64,000 nucleotides of DNA, taken from the NCBI GenBank assembly GCA_036570425.1, contig DATCYF010000018.1, positions 62,001-126,000 on the forward strand, read 5' to 3'. The position numbers and the translations under genes are program-made. This document shows positions 43,869 to 51,657 of this stretch, piece after piece. The notes below the pieces were generated by a model. That model did not search any database. It was not told the DNA's origin and was given only the letters and a program-made list of their open reading frames with translations. The first letter of the stretch is position 1. Each line of letters starts with the position of its first letter. This DNA is from Rhizorhapis sp036570425. GTDB taxonomy: Bacteria > Pseudomonadota > Alphaproteobacteria > Sphingomonadales > Sphingomonadaceae.

Positions 43869-45009
43869 TGGCGATAATCCTGGCTATGCGTTCACCGCTC
43901 TTGCCGTCGCCAAAGGGATTATGGGCGCGCGACATGGCGGCATAGGCCCTGCTATCGTCCAAAAGATTGAAGATTTCGGTAACGATCCGGTTCTTGTCCG
44001 TGCCGACCAGCTTCGCGGTGCCCGCTGCCACCCCTTCGGGCCGTTCGGTCGTCTCCCGCATGACCAGCACCGGCTTTCCGAGCGACGGCGCCTCCTCCTG
44101 CACGCCGCCGCTATCGGTCAGCGCAATATGGCACATGTCGAGCAGGCGGACGAAATGGGGATAATCCAGCGGATCGATCATGGCCACATTGCCATGTTCC
44201 GCAAGCGCGGCATCCATGACGCGGCGCACATTCGGATTGGGATGGACTGGAAAGATCACCGCGACATCGGGCCGGGCCGCAATCTCGGAAACGGCGGCAG
44301 CGATATTTTCCATGCCGCCTCCGAAATTCTCCCGCCTGTGGCTGGTGACCGTAATGATTCTCTTGCCAGCGAACCGGTCGGCCAAATCGTCAAGACCGGC
44401 GGCCAGCGAAGGCTGCGCCTCGATGCGCGCCCGCGTCGCCAGCAGGGCATCGATGACGCTGTTCCCGGTGACATAGATGGTCTCGGGATTGCGATTTTCA
44501 CGAAGCAGCGCGTTAGCCGCCGCTTTGGTCGGTGCGAAGTTCAAATCGGCTATGCAGGCGACCACCATCCGGTTCACTTCTTCCGGCCAGGGATGGTGAA
44601 TGTCGCCGCTGCGCAGCCCCGCTTCGACATGGGCCACGGGAATCTTCCGGAAATAGGCAGCAAGCGTTGCAACCATGGTGGTCAGCGTATCGCCATGCAC
44701 TACGATCCGGTCGGGCCTTTCGCGATCATATACCTCACCCAGCGCTACGATCAGTCGGGCGGTCAGTCCGTCAAGCGTCTGGTCCGCCTGCATGACATCC
44801 AGATCGATGTCGGGAACGATCCCGGCAATCTCCAGAACCTGATCGAGCAGGTCGCGGTGCTGCGCCGTGACGCAGACCCGCGTCTCGATTTCCGCTTCCC
44901 GCCTCAGTGCATGAATCACCGGGAAAAGCTTGATCGCCTCGGGTCTGGTCCCAAAAACCACGATGATTTTCTGCTTGCCCAAAACTTTTCCCAGCCCCAA
45001 ATCGTTCAT
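43852..45009 (-). CDS. wecB: UDP-N-acetylglucosamine 2-epimerase (non-hydrolysing)
   Basis: This enzyme epimerises UDP-GlcNAc to UDP-ManNAc. It has 385 residues of GT-B-like fold. VVFGTRPEAIKLFPVIHALR, PVAHVEAGLRSGDIHHPWPE and VTSHRRENFGGGMENI are diagnostic. ATG 45009 is used although an in-frame GTG lies just upstream. It works before WecC, and their overlap suggests coupled translation. Confidence 0.95.
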   Translation of the reverse strand: MNDLGLGKVLGKQKIIVVFGTRPEAIKLFPVIHALRREAEIETRVCVTAQHRDLLDQVLEIAGIVPDIDLDVMQADQTLDGLTARLIVALGEVYDRERPDRIVVHGDTLTTMVATLAAYFRKIPVAHVEAGLRSGDIHHPWPEEVNRMVVACIADLNFAPTKAAANALLRENRNPETIYVTGNSVIDALLATRARIEAQPSLAAGLDDLADRFAGKRIITVTSHRRENFGGGMENIAAAVSEIAARPDVAVIFPVHPNPNVRRVMDAALAEHGNVAMIDPLDYPHFVRLLDMCHIALTDSGGVQEEAPSLGKPVLVMRETTERPEGVAAGTAKLVGTDKNRIVTEIFNLLDDSRAYAAMSRAHNPFGDGKSGERIARIIANARRC

Positions 45010-45091
45010 CACAAAATGATGCTAGCCTCGCATGGTTTAATTAGGATGAAGGGCCTAGGGATGAGGCTATGACCCTGCAGGAGGATCTCAG

Positions 45092-46180
45092 GTGACGGCT
45101 GCCATGTCTCAGGACCCAATGATCGTGCCGGTGATATTGTCCGGCGGATCGGGCACGCGGCTTTGGCCCCTGTCTCGTCCGGAAATGCCCAAGCAACTTC
45201 TTGCGCTGACCGCCAGGGAGAGCATGATGCAGCTTACGGCAAAGCGTACTGCCGCGAGAAGCGATTGCGCGCCGCCGTTGATCGTGGCGAGTGCGCGTCA
45301 TGCGGACTTGATACAGGATCAACTGGCCGCGGTCGGAGAGCAACGCGCAAAACTGATCCTGGAGCCCATGGGTCGCAATACCGCGCCCGCCATAGCCTTG
45401 GCGGCATTGATGGTGGAAACACCGGCAGCCCCGCTTCTGGTCATGCCCAGCGATCATGTGATTATCGATCTTCCTGCCTTTTATGAAGCGATAGACCGGG
45501 CGTTGCCGTTGGTTCGCGAAGGATGGCTAGTTACATTCGGCGTCACTCCGGAAACGCCGGAGACTGGCTATGGATATATCAAAATGGCCGAAACGCTTTG
45601 CGAAGGCGTGCAGAGGGTGGAACATTTCGTCGAAAAGCCCGACACCGAAACCGCCCGCGCCATGCTGGCGGAGGGCGGTTACGCCTGGAACGCAGGCATC
45701 TTCATGTTCCGCGCGGATGCCTATCTGCGTGAACTTCAGATCCATCGACCCGAGATGTTGGCCGCCGCCAGGCGAAGCATGGAAGCAGCAGTGGTCAAGG
45801 GCAACCAGATCGTGCCCGACAGCGATCAATTCGCGGCCTGCCCTTCGGACTCTATCGACTATGCGATCATGGAAAAGGCGGAACGCGTCGCCGTCGTCCC
45901 CGTCAGCATGGGCTGGTCGGATGTGGGAAGCTGGGATTCCCTCTATGCGCTTCGCGAATGTGACGAAGTCGGCAATGCGCATTCCGGCGAGGTAATCGCT
46001 GTCGACACCCAAAATTGCCTCGTCCACAGCGACGGCGCTCGTGTAGCATTGGTGGGGGTGAAGGATCTGATCGTGGTCGCATCCGGGAACGACATATTGA
46101 TCATGCCGCGCGGTCAGTCACAGGATGTGCGCAAGGTCATGAAAGCCATGAAGGACAAGGACTTAAAAGACGGACTTTAA
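45092..46180 (+). CDS. manC: Mannose-1-phosphate guanylyltransferase
   Basis: This enzyme makes GDP-mannose from mannose-1-phosphate and GTP. It has 362 residues. The nucleotide motif VILSGGSGTRLWPLSRPEMP and the FVEKPD and YAWNAGIFMFRADAYL signatures are present. It has only the nucleotidyltransferase part and a short beta-helix, without the fused isomerase cupin, so ManA is encoded separately at 33375. The start is GTG 45092, preceded by AGGAGG at seven bases. It is divergent from wecB. Confidence 0.93.
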   Translation: MTAAMSQDPMIVPVILSGGSGTRLWPLSRPEMPKQLLALTARESMMQLTAKRTAARSDCAPPLIVASARHADLIQDQLAAVGEQRAKLILEPMGRNTAPAIALAALMVETPAAPLLVMPSDHVIIDLPAFYEAIDRALPLVREGWLVTFGVTPETPETGYGYIKMAETLCEGVQRVEHFVEKPDTETARAMLAEGGYAWNAGIFMFRADAYLRELQIHRPEMLAAARRSMEAAVVKGNQIVPDSDQFAACPSDSIDYAIMEKAERVAVVPVSMGWSDVGSWDSLYALRECDEVGNAHSGEVIAVDTQNCLVHSDGARVALVGVKDLIVVASGNDILIMPRGQSQDVRKVMKAMKDKDLKDGL

Positions 46181-46222
46181 CAGCAGGACCTTATCCGTTT
46201 ACGGATCGAAGTGCTGAAAGGC

Positions 46223-46296
46223 TGGAGCGGGTGAAGGGAATCGAACCCTCGTCGTAAGCTTGGGAAGCTTCTGCTCTGCCATTGAGCTACACCCGC
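46223..46296 (-). tRNA. tRNA-Gly (anticodon CCC)
   Basis: The minus strand folds into a full cloverleaf: acceptor GCGGGTG/CACCCGC, D-arm GCTC/GAGC, anticodon loop TTCCCAA with anticodon CCC, and T-arm GAGGG/CCCTT with loop TTCGATT. Discriminator base T is followed by an encoded CCA. One pair at the top of the anticodon stem (G-A) is mismatched. Confidence 0.95.
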
Positions 46297-46326
46297 ATTT
46301 CAATGACTTAGCAGTCATAGCGCGGC

Positions 46327-46509
46327 TTATTTTGCTTTCTGTTTTGCCGCGATGCGCTCTGCGATTGCCACAACCCCTTGTGTGTCGTCAACATAGACTC
46401 GACGAATGCCGCTAACGCGCTCTTTCGATCAGCCCATGGTGTCTGCTGCGTCCTCGTCGGCTAAGCCGCACTCCACCAGCAAGAACGTGCAGAAGGTGCC
46501 GCTGAAGCA
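46327..46509 (-). pseudogene. Remnant of a tyrosine recombinase (integrase) C-terminus
   Basis: On the minus strand, one frame reads GTFCTFLLVECGLADEDAAD, TMG, a TGA stop, then SKERVSGIRRVYVDDTQGVV and AIAERIAAKQKAK before TAA. If the TGA is read as the original TGG, the line becomes MGWSKERVSGIRRVYVDD, which matches the end of alphaproteobacterial phage-type integrases (the GTF box, MGW and the RRxYVD motif with the catalytic tyrosine). The upstream catalytic part is missing and another in-frame stop precedes it. It lies 31 bases from tRNA-Gly, but on the 5' side of that gene. Confidence 0.6.
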
Positions 46510-46515
46510 ACCTTT

Positions 46516-46695
46516 ATGGACTTGCCGTTAGAACCGCTGCAATTGGAACGTGATACGCCGGGAACCCAACTTGGGGATTGGGATCGGAATCAAATCTATA
46601 TTCCTATGATTCAACGCTCGACCAATGCAGAGATGACGGCCATCTTCGATGCCGACCAAAAGGCCCTGGAAAATTTCTCCTCAGAGATCCCCTAA
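46516..46695 (+). CDS. Orphan small open frame, 59 codons
   Basis: ATG 46516 to TAA 46693-46695 encodes a 59-residue acidic peptide (starts MDLPLEPLQLERDTPGTQLG; later NAEMTAIFDADQKALENFSS). No family, signal peptide or ribosome site is recognised. It may be a fragment of a lost mobile-element gene or a chance frame. Confidence 0.2.
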   Translation: MDLPLEPLQLERDTPGTQLGDWDRNQIYIPMIQRSTNAEMTAIFDADQKALENFSSEIP

Positions 46696-46794
46696 TCACC
46701 ATCCAATGCCGTGTCCGACGCAGCGAAAAGCTGCCCGGCGGCATTCCCAAAAGCTGCCCCGGAGTGGGACAGTGCGGTTGCCGATCAGTTCAAA

Positions 46795-47112
46795 TTAGCG
46801 CGGAATTTTCCAATTTACCTTTCCGCTATATTTGGACTCGACAGGCGCTCCATTGGCATTGATTGCCGGTGACCACCGCCCTCTCATAGCCATCATTCGA
46901 CAGGTTTCGGCATCTAGATCAGCAGAGCCGCTCGACTTCGTAATCACACAATCTTTTGCGCGCCCATCCGTGCCCACCGTAACACTGAAATGAGATGTGC
47001 CCTCTCGGCCCTCACGTAAAGCTTGCAGGGGATAGTCAGCATTTTGTGCCACCGCTTCTGCGCACACGTTCAGCAACAATAGCGAGGTTCCGATCAACAA
47101 AGAACCTTTCAT
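46795..47112 (-). CDS. Small exported TonB-C-like protein
   Basis: This 105-residue protein has a signal peptide (residues 1-23, SLLIGTSLLLLNVCAEAVAQ) followed directly by a TonB C-terminal-like fold: SHFSVTVGTDGRAKDCVITK, SSGSADLDAETCRMM and RGRWSPAINANGAPVESKY. It lacks the proline-rich periplasmic spacer and permanent anchor of a true TonB, so it is unlikely to transduce energy on its own. Two cysteines (DCVI, ETCR) may pair. ATG 47112 is chosen for the signal peptide. Confidence 0.68.
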   Translation of the reverse strand: MKGSLLIGTSLLLLNVCAEAVAQNADYPLQALREGREGTSHFSVTVGTDGRAKDCVITKSSGSADLDAETCRMMAMRGRWSPAINANGAPVESKYSGKVNWKIPR

Positions 47113-47301
47113 AGTATATGTCCGCAAGCCTCTTAAGCCGGCCATTATATGTGGACAGAAACCTCTTAGCATAGCTGAGGCCTCCAAAATGCCATGATTG
47201 CATTTTGTCCACCCTTTTTCCGTGAGGGGACGAATAGAAGTTTGCCGTAGTCGTCACATCCAAATGGGAGTGCTTCGGGGCCTATCCACCACCCGCACAG
47301 A

Positions 47302-48003
47302 TCAGCTGTCAAGAAACAGGCGGCGTACCATCGCCCGGTGAAGCAGTGCCTGTCGTTCCAGGATGGTGGGATCGGCCAAGGCGCGCTGCATGATTATGCT
47401 CCCGTCAGCGATGATGGTCATCTGGTCGGCGAGGTCGGAGATGTCCACTTCGACGCGTGGCGGATAGAGGGGGACGATCTCTTCCAGCCAGCGCAGGAAC
47501 CGCGCGCGCCATGCCAGCATACCCTCGCGATTGAGGCGCACCACGGTCTCATCGAAGAGCCGATCCTGATAGGTCAGGGTGGAGACGATGCAGCCCGGGT
47601 GCTGGGCGATCATATCGCGGACCATTTCGGAGTATAGTTTCAGAAATATCAGGAACGCATGCAGGGGATCGTCATGAAGTTCCCTTGCTCGGGCCTCGAG
47701 CTGGTCCAGCACTATCTCGCTCTCCGCCAGATAGCGTTCGAGCAACTGGCGTGCGAGATCGTTCTTGTCCTTGAAATGATAGAAGAACCCACTCTTCGTG
47801 ATACCGGCGGCCTCGACCAATTCTTCGATTGAGGTTGCGGCAAAGCCCTTCTCAATGATTGCGCCATACGCAAAGTCGAGCAGCCGCTCGCGCGTTTGCG
47901 ACCGCTTGCGAGTCGACAACTGTACCAAAGATAAAGTTTGCTGGGGCGCGGCAGGGCACATGGCGGTCACTCGGGTGATGTTGCGGAGGCGCTTTGTTAG
48001 CAT
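47302..48003 (-). CDS. TetR family transcriptional regulator
   Basis: This 233-residue repressor-type protein has an N-terminal helix-turn-helix, EKGFAATSIEELVEAAGITK followed by SGFFYHFKDKNDL. The C-terminal ligand-binding helices include PGCIVSTLTYQDRLFD, similar to the TetR_C domain of AcrR-like proteins. An alternative start is ATG 47961. It is divergent from the homocysteine methyltransferase gene, whose promoter region it may control; no clear operator palindrome was found. Confidence 0.88.
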   Translation of the reverse strand: MLTKRLRNITRVTAMCPAAPQQTLSLVQLSTRKRSQTRERLLDFAYGAIIEKGFAATSIEELVEAAGITKSGFFYHFKDKNDLARQLLERYLAESEIVLDQLEARARELHDDPLHAFLIFLKLYSEMVRDMIAQHPGCIVSTLTYQDRLFDETVVRLNREGMLAWRARFLRWLEEIVPLYPPRVEVDISDLADQMTIIADGSIIMQRALADPTILERQALLHRAMVRRLFLDS

Positions 48004-48108
48004 ATTTCGGGCCTTGCCGCCAATTCGCCCTTACTTGACCCTGTGCTTGGTAGATCGGCCGAAGTGCCGCGCGTATACTGGGCGCATCACAGAATAATGG
48101 AGTGGAAC

Positions 48109-49059
48109 ATGCGCCCTCATTCCCTTTTACCGCTTCCGCAATTCGACCGTCTGTTTCTCACCGATGCCGGGCTCGAAACGGATATCATCTTCAATCGCGG
48201 CATCGATCTGCCCCTCTTCGCGTCGATCTCGCTCCTGCGGACCGAAAGAGGGCGGCAAGCGCTGAAGGATTATTTCCGGCCCTACCTGGAACTGGCCGTC
48301 CAGCATGGCGTGGGCTTCGTGCTGGAGAGCGCGAGCTGGCGCGCAAGCCCCGACTGGGCGGCGCCGTTGGGCCTCAGCCTGTCGGAGCTCGATGCCTTGA
48401 ATGTCGCCTCGGTAGATCTGCTGCATGAATTGCGAGACGAGTTTGCGCCTCTCGGCTCGCCCATATTGGCGAGCGGATGCATGGGCCCCCGGGGAGACGG
48501 CTATGATCCCGGCCGGATCATGAGCCCCGCCGAGGCGCAGGATTATCACGGCCATCAGGCCGCAATCCTGGCTTCCGCCCGACCGGACATGCTCTCGGCG
48601 TTCACGATGAACAATGTGAACGAGGCGATCGGCATCACCCGCGCCGCAGCCGCCACCGCGCTGCCGTTCGTCCTGTCCTTCACCGTGGAGACCGATGGGC
48701 GCCTGCCGACAGGAGATCCGCTCGGCGCCGCGATCGAAGCGGTTGACGCGGCGACCGGCAGCTATCCCGCCTATTACATGATTAACTGCGCGCATCCGAC
48801 GCATTTTGCAGCGACGCTGGATCAGGATGCGGATTGGGTGCTGCGGGTTCGGGGCATCCGCGCCAACGCATCACGCTGCAGCCATGCGGAGCTCGACGCG
48901 ATGACCGAAGTGGATGCCGGCGATCCCCTCGACCTCGCGCTACGCTATCGGGCGCTGCGAGCCCGCCACCCCCAGATACAAGTTCTTGGCGGATGTTGCG
49001 GGACCGATCACCGGCATGTCGAGGCCATAGCCAGGGCGTGCGTGTTCGTCACGACCTGA
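48109..49059 (+). CDS. Homocysteine S-methyltransferase family protein
   Basis: This 316-residue zinc enzyme transfers a methyl group to homocysteine, probably from S-methylmethionine (MmuM-like). The zinc ligands are the cysteine in YYMINCAHPTHF and the paired cysteines in VLGGCCGTDHRHVE. FLTDAGLETDIIFNRGIDLP is the family N-terminus. GGAG six bases upstream supports ATG 48109. A TATACT at 48074-48079 could be its -10 box, which rules out the earlier in-frame start at 48043. It is divergent from the TetR gene. Confidence 0.85.
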   Translation: MRPHSLLPLPQFDRLFLTDAGLETDIIFNRGIDLPLFASISLLRTERGRQALKDYFRPYLELAVQHGVGFVLESASWRASPDWAAPLGLSLSELDALNVASVDLLHELRDEFAPLGSPILASGCMGPRGDGYDPGRIMSPAEAQDYHGHQAAILASARPDMLSAFTMNNVNEAIGITRAAAATALPFVLSFTVETDGRLPTGDPLGAAIEAVDAATGSYPAYYMINCAHPTHFAATLDQDADWVLRVRGIRANASRCSHAELDAMTEVDAGDPLDLALRYRALRARHPQIQVLGGCCGTDHRHVEAIARACVFVTT

Positions 49060-49091
49060 ACCGTCGCCTTCCGACTGGAGAGTTCCGAACC

Positions 49092-49289
49092 ATGTCAGAG
49101 ACAACGATCAACCCAAATAGGGCATTGGGGGAGAAGAGTGATTGTTCAAACGACTTTACATGCTCCGGCCGAGCGCAGGAATGCCAGTTCAACACGCTTG
49201 TTTCCCCAAGCTGCCTTTCTGCGCTTAGTCGGAGGAACTCATGTCTAGGTCAGATAGCCTGCTTCGAACCACGAAGTCGCACAACATGA
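49092..49289 (+). pseudogene. Possible truncated gene after the methyltransferase
   Basis: ATG 49092, with GGAG about nine bases upstream and 32 bases after the previous stop, begins a 65-codon frame (MSETTINPNRALGEKSD) that soon becomes cysteine-rich and unlike a folded protein. The good start context and poor continuation suggest the 5' end of a gene broken by frameshift. It overlaps the end of the convergent PAS gene. Confidence 0.25.
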
Positions 49290-49711
49290 TTGCCTTCGCA
49301 TATCGGAGCGGCGATGAGTCGCATCCATCGGCGGCGGGTCAGGGAGGGGCGAATTTCAACGTCCAGTGTAAAACCGCGCCGGTGCTTGATTGCATAGGCC
49401 CTCAAGGCTTCCATAACGACGCGGGATTCATCGCAGTATAGAGCTAGCGTCTCTTCACGGCTGACGCATGCGCCACGAGGCAGGCCGAAGATGTCATAAA
49501 CCTCGTTGGACCAAGTGAGGCTGTTATCGGCCAGATCACACTCCCAAAGACCAATGCCGCGCCGGGCAAATTCTTGCCCCTCAGCCTTTAGCACGGGCGC
49601 ACCTGACAAATCCGGTACGGCCCAATCCACCGCTTGATCCAGATTGAAACGCTGCCCGCATTCGAAGAGCGGCCAGCTATGATAGAGTGGTAAGGGCTCG
49701 GTGGGCTTCAA
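49250..49711 (-). CDS. PAS domain protein
   Basis: This 153-residue protein carries one PAS fold: EFARRGIGLWECDLADNSLT, WSNEVYDIFGLPRG and the later strand FTLDVEIRPSLTRRRWMRLI. No kinase, GGDEF or DNA-binding domain follows, so it is either a stand-alone sensor or the remains of a larger protein. The start is TTG 49711 with AAAGG seven bases upstream. The first 40 residues are not conserved PAS sequence. Confidence 0.65.
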   Translation of the reverse strand: MKPTEPLPLYHSWPLFECGQRFNLDQAVDWAVPDLSGAPVLKAEGQEFARRGIGLWECDLADNSLTWSNEVYDIFGLPRGACVSREETLALYCDESRVVMEALRAYAIKHRRGFTLDVEIRPSLTRRRWMRLIAAPICEGNHVVRLRGSKQAI

Positions 49712-50189
49712 GGTTACGCCTTTGCTTCAATCTCCCTGACTTAGCATGCGCCTCTTAATAATTATAGAAAAGAAGCGAAGAGTCCGACATGAATTCCCTT
49801 CCACATGCAGGAGCGAAGCGCTGGTCCCAACTCTGGCAGTGCCTATCGCGCAGAGATCATGGCGAACACGGATCGGCATCTTCTGGCTTGATAAACGAGT
49901 CCTGAGCCTAATCAAAAAATATGTGAGCAACGGATAATATAATTCCATGACACTTCTCCTGTGGCCATGATGACCGCAGGAAGAACGTTCATGAGGTATG
50001 CCGCCCCTGGTTGGCCGTTCAGTGGTGAATTGTGGAGGTCCTTCCTTGATTCATACGCTGGGGAGCGCATCACGCGCCGAAGGATCGGCTGCTCAGCTGC
50101 TGCTCATCGAAGGAAAATTTGCCACCCATGTCACACAGGCCTGTGCTGCCTCGTCATGCCTGCATCGCTAAGAAAAAAGGATGATTGCC
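49712..50189. other. Intergenic region upstream of the ECF41 unit
   Basis: The gap of about 480 bases between the PAS gene and the decarboxylase-family gene has no supported coding sequence. It holds the ECF41-type promoter at 50129-50155. The AT-rich left half (49740-49950) shows no clear motif. Confidence 0.5.
50129..50155 (+). promoter_or_regulatory. ECF41-type promoter
   Basis: TGTCACA (50129-50135), a 16-base spacer and CGTC (50152-50155) match the promoter described for ECF41 sigma factors (TGTCACA, about 16 bases, CGTC). It lies 35 bases before ATG 50190 of the partner gene. This indicates autoregulation of the operon by its own sigma factor. Confidence 0.8.
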
Positions 50190-50642
50190 ATGACACCGCG
50201 CGCCGATATTTACACAGTTTCGCCCGAGATCTTCAAAGCCTGGTATGCCTTCTCGATGCAGGTCGGCGATAGCGGCATCGAAAAATCGCTGCTTGAGCTA
50301 GTCAAGATCCGCGCATCCCAGATCAACGGCTGCGCCAACTGTCTTAATATGCATACCGCCGACGCGCGAAAAGCAGGTGAAACCGAACAGCGCATCCATT
50401 TACTGGCCGCATGGCACGAGGCCCCGTGCTATACTGATCGCGAGCGCGCGGCGCTGGCCTGGACCGAACATTTGACCGAGATTGCCACCAAACGTGCGCC
50501 CGATGCAATCTATGAGGCGCTGGACGCGCAATTCAGCAAGGAGGAGCAGTTGAAGCTGACCCTGATGATCAATGTCATCAACGGCTGGAATCGGCTGGCG
50601 GTCGGCTTTCACCTTTACGCGCCCGAACTGGGTTGGAAGTGA
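50190..50642 (+). CDS. Carboxymuconolactone decarboxylase family protein (ECF41 partner)
   Basis: This 150-residue AhpD/CMD-like protein has the redox motif QINGCANCLNMHTADARKAG, a CxxC with the following histidine, as in alkylhydroperoxidase AhpD. It probably handles peroxides or another oxidant; the substrate is unknown. ATG 50190 is preferred over 50181 because AAGGA is better spaced. It is the usual downstream target of ECF41 sigma factors, carries an ECF41 promoter, and its stop overlaps the sigma gene start by one base. Confidence 0.88.
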   Translation: MTPRADIYTVSPEIFKAWYAFSMQVGDSGIEKSLLELVKIRASQINGCANCLNMHTADARKAGETEQRIHLLAAWHEAPCYTDRERAALAWTEHLTEIATKRAPDAIYEALDAQFSKEEQLKLTLMINVINGWNRLAVGFHLYAPELGWK

Positions 50643-51493
50643 TGGAAGGCACTGCCGTCACCTTCGATGCTCACCGGCCGGACCTGCTGCGTGTTGCCTA
50701 TCGAATGCTCGGCTCGATGGCCGATGCGGAGGATATGGTGCAGGAGGCGTTCATCCGTTGGGCAGAGACGGACGAGGCGGCGGTGCGGATTCCTGCCGCC
50801 TTCCTGCGCCGGGTTGTCACCCGTTTGTGCCTCGATCACTTGAAGTCGGCGCGCATGCGACGAGGGACCTATGCCGGTCCCTGGCTTCCCGAGCCGCTGG
50901 TGGAAGATGAGCCGGTGGAGGACATTACCTTGCCCCTGATGTTGGCGCTCGAGCGACTATCGCCGCTCGAACGTGCAGCCTTCCTCCTCCACGATGTTTT
51001 CGGAGAGAGCTTCGAGGATATCGCCGCCGCCCTGGGCCGCGACGCCGCGGCCTGTCGCCAGCTTGCCAGCCGCGCGCGAGCCAATGTGCGGACCGAGCGG
51101 CCGCGCTTCACCATCGACCGAAAGCATGGCATGGAGATCGCTGCGGCCTTCTTTCAGGCGTCGCATGGCGAGGGTATCACCAACCTCAGCGCGCTTCTGG
51201 CCAGCGGAGTACGCTTCCACTCCGATGGCGGCGGCAAGCGGCCCGCCGTCGCACGCATATTGGAGGGCGCGAACGAAGTCGTGCGCGCGCACGCGGCCCT
51301 TACGCGGCTGCGACATGGCCAGCCGGAGCTGGTACGCTATGCATTCGTCAACGGCCTGCCCGGCTTTGTAACGCGGGAGCCGGACGGGGTGCTGCAAACG
51401 ACGGCGCTATTGATCGAGGATGGCCTGATCCGCGCCATCTACGTCATGCGCAATCCAGACAAGCTGCGCCATCTGGAGCGATCAGTGCACTAG
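50642..51493 (+). CDS. ECF41-type RNA polymerase sigma factor
   Basis: This 283-residue extracytoplasmic-function sigma factor has region 2 (AYRMLGSMADAEDMVQEAFI), region 4 (LSPLERAAFLLHDVFGESFE and DIAAALGRDAAACRQLASR), and a SnoaL-like C-terminal extension of about 110 residues that controls activity in place of a classical anti-sigma factor. Three ECF41 signatures are seen: WLPEPL in the linker, DGGGK, and NGLPG. ATG 50642 overlaps the previous stop (TGATG); a TTG 9 bases earlier is possible. No anti-sigma gene is present. Confidence 0.92.
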   Translation: MEGTAVTFDAHRPDLLRVAYRMLGSMADAEDMVQEAFIRWAETDEAAVRIPAAFLRRVVTRLCLDHLKSARMRRGTYAGPWLPEPLVEDEPVEDITLPLMLALERLSPLERAAFLLHDVFGESFEDIAAALGRDAAACRQLASRARANVRTERPRFTIDRKHGMEIAAAFFQASHGEGITNLSALLASGVRFHSDGGGKRPAVARILEGANEVVRAHAALTRLRHGQPELVRYAFVNGLPGFVTREPDGVLQTTALLIEDGLIRAIYVMRNPDKLRHLERSVH

Positions 51494-51657
51494 GCCAGGA
51501 TGCGCATCGGTATTCGGCTTCGCTCTCCATTAGTCGATCAGCGGTCGAGCAACCTTTCCAAAACCAGCCGTTCATTGAATGGGGATGTTTCGAAGTAGCT
51601 GTGGAGAGCAAATCGTCACCGGAAAGTTCACCGGGTAAGATGGCCGCTCAACGACTG

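Larger units (their letters stand above)
46297..46794. other. Gene-poor decayed region after tRNA-Gly
   Basis: About 500 bases without an intact recognisable gene. It contains the tail of a broken tyrosine recombinase (46327-46509, minus) and an orphan 59-codon frame (46516-46695, plus). This is consistent with a degraded mobile element. Confidence 0.55.

Noticed and set aside
46223..46296. The tRNA-Gly 3' end as an attachment site of an intact island
   Set aside because: No second copy of the tRNA 3' sequence was noticed in the window, and the integrase relic lies on the 5' side.
48043..48108. N-terminal extension of the homocysteine methyltransferase
   Set aside because: It would run through a TATACT promoter-like box, and ATG 48109 has a well-placed GGAG.
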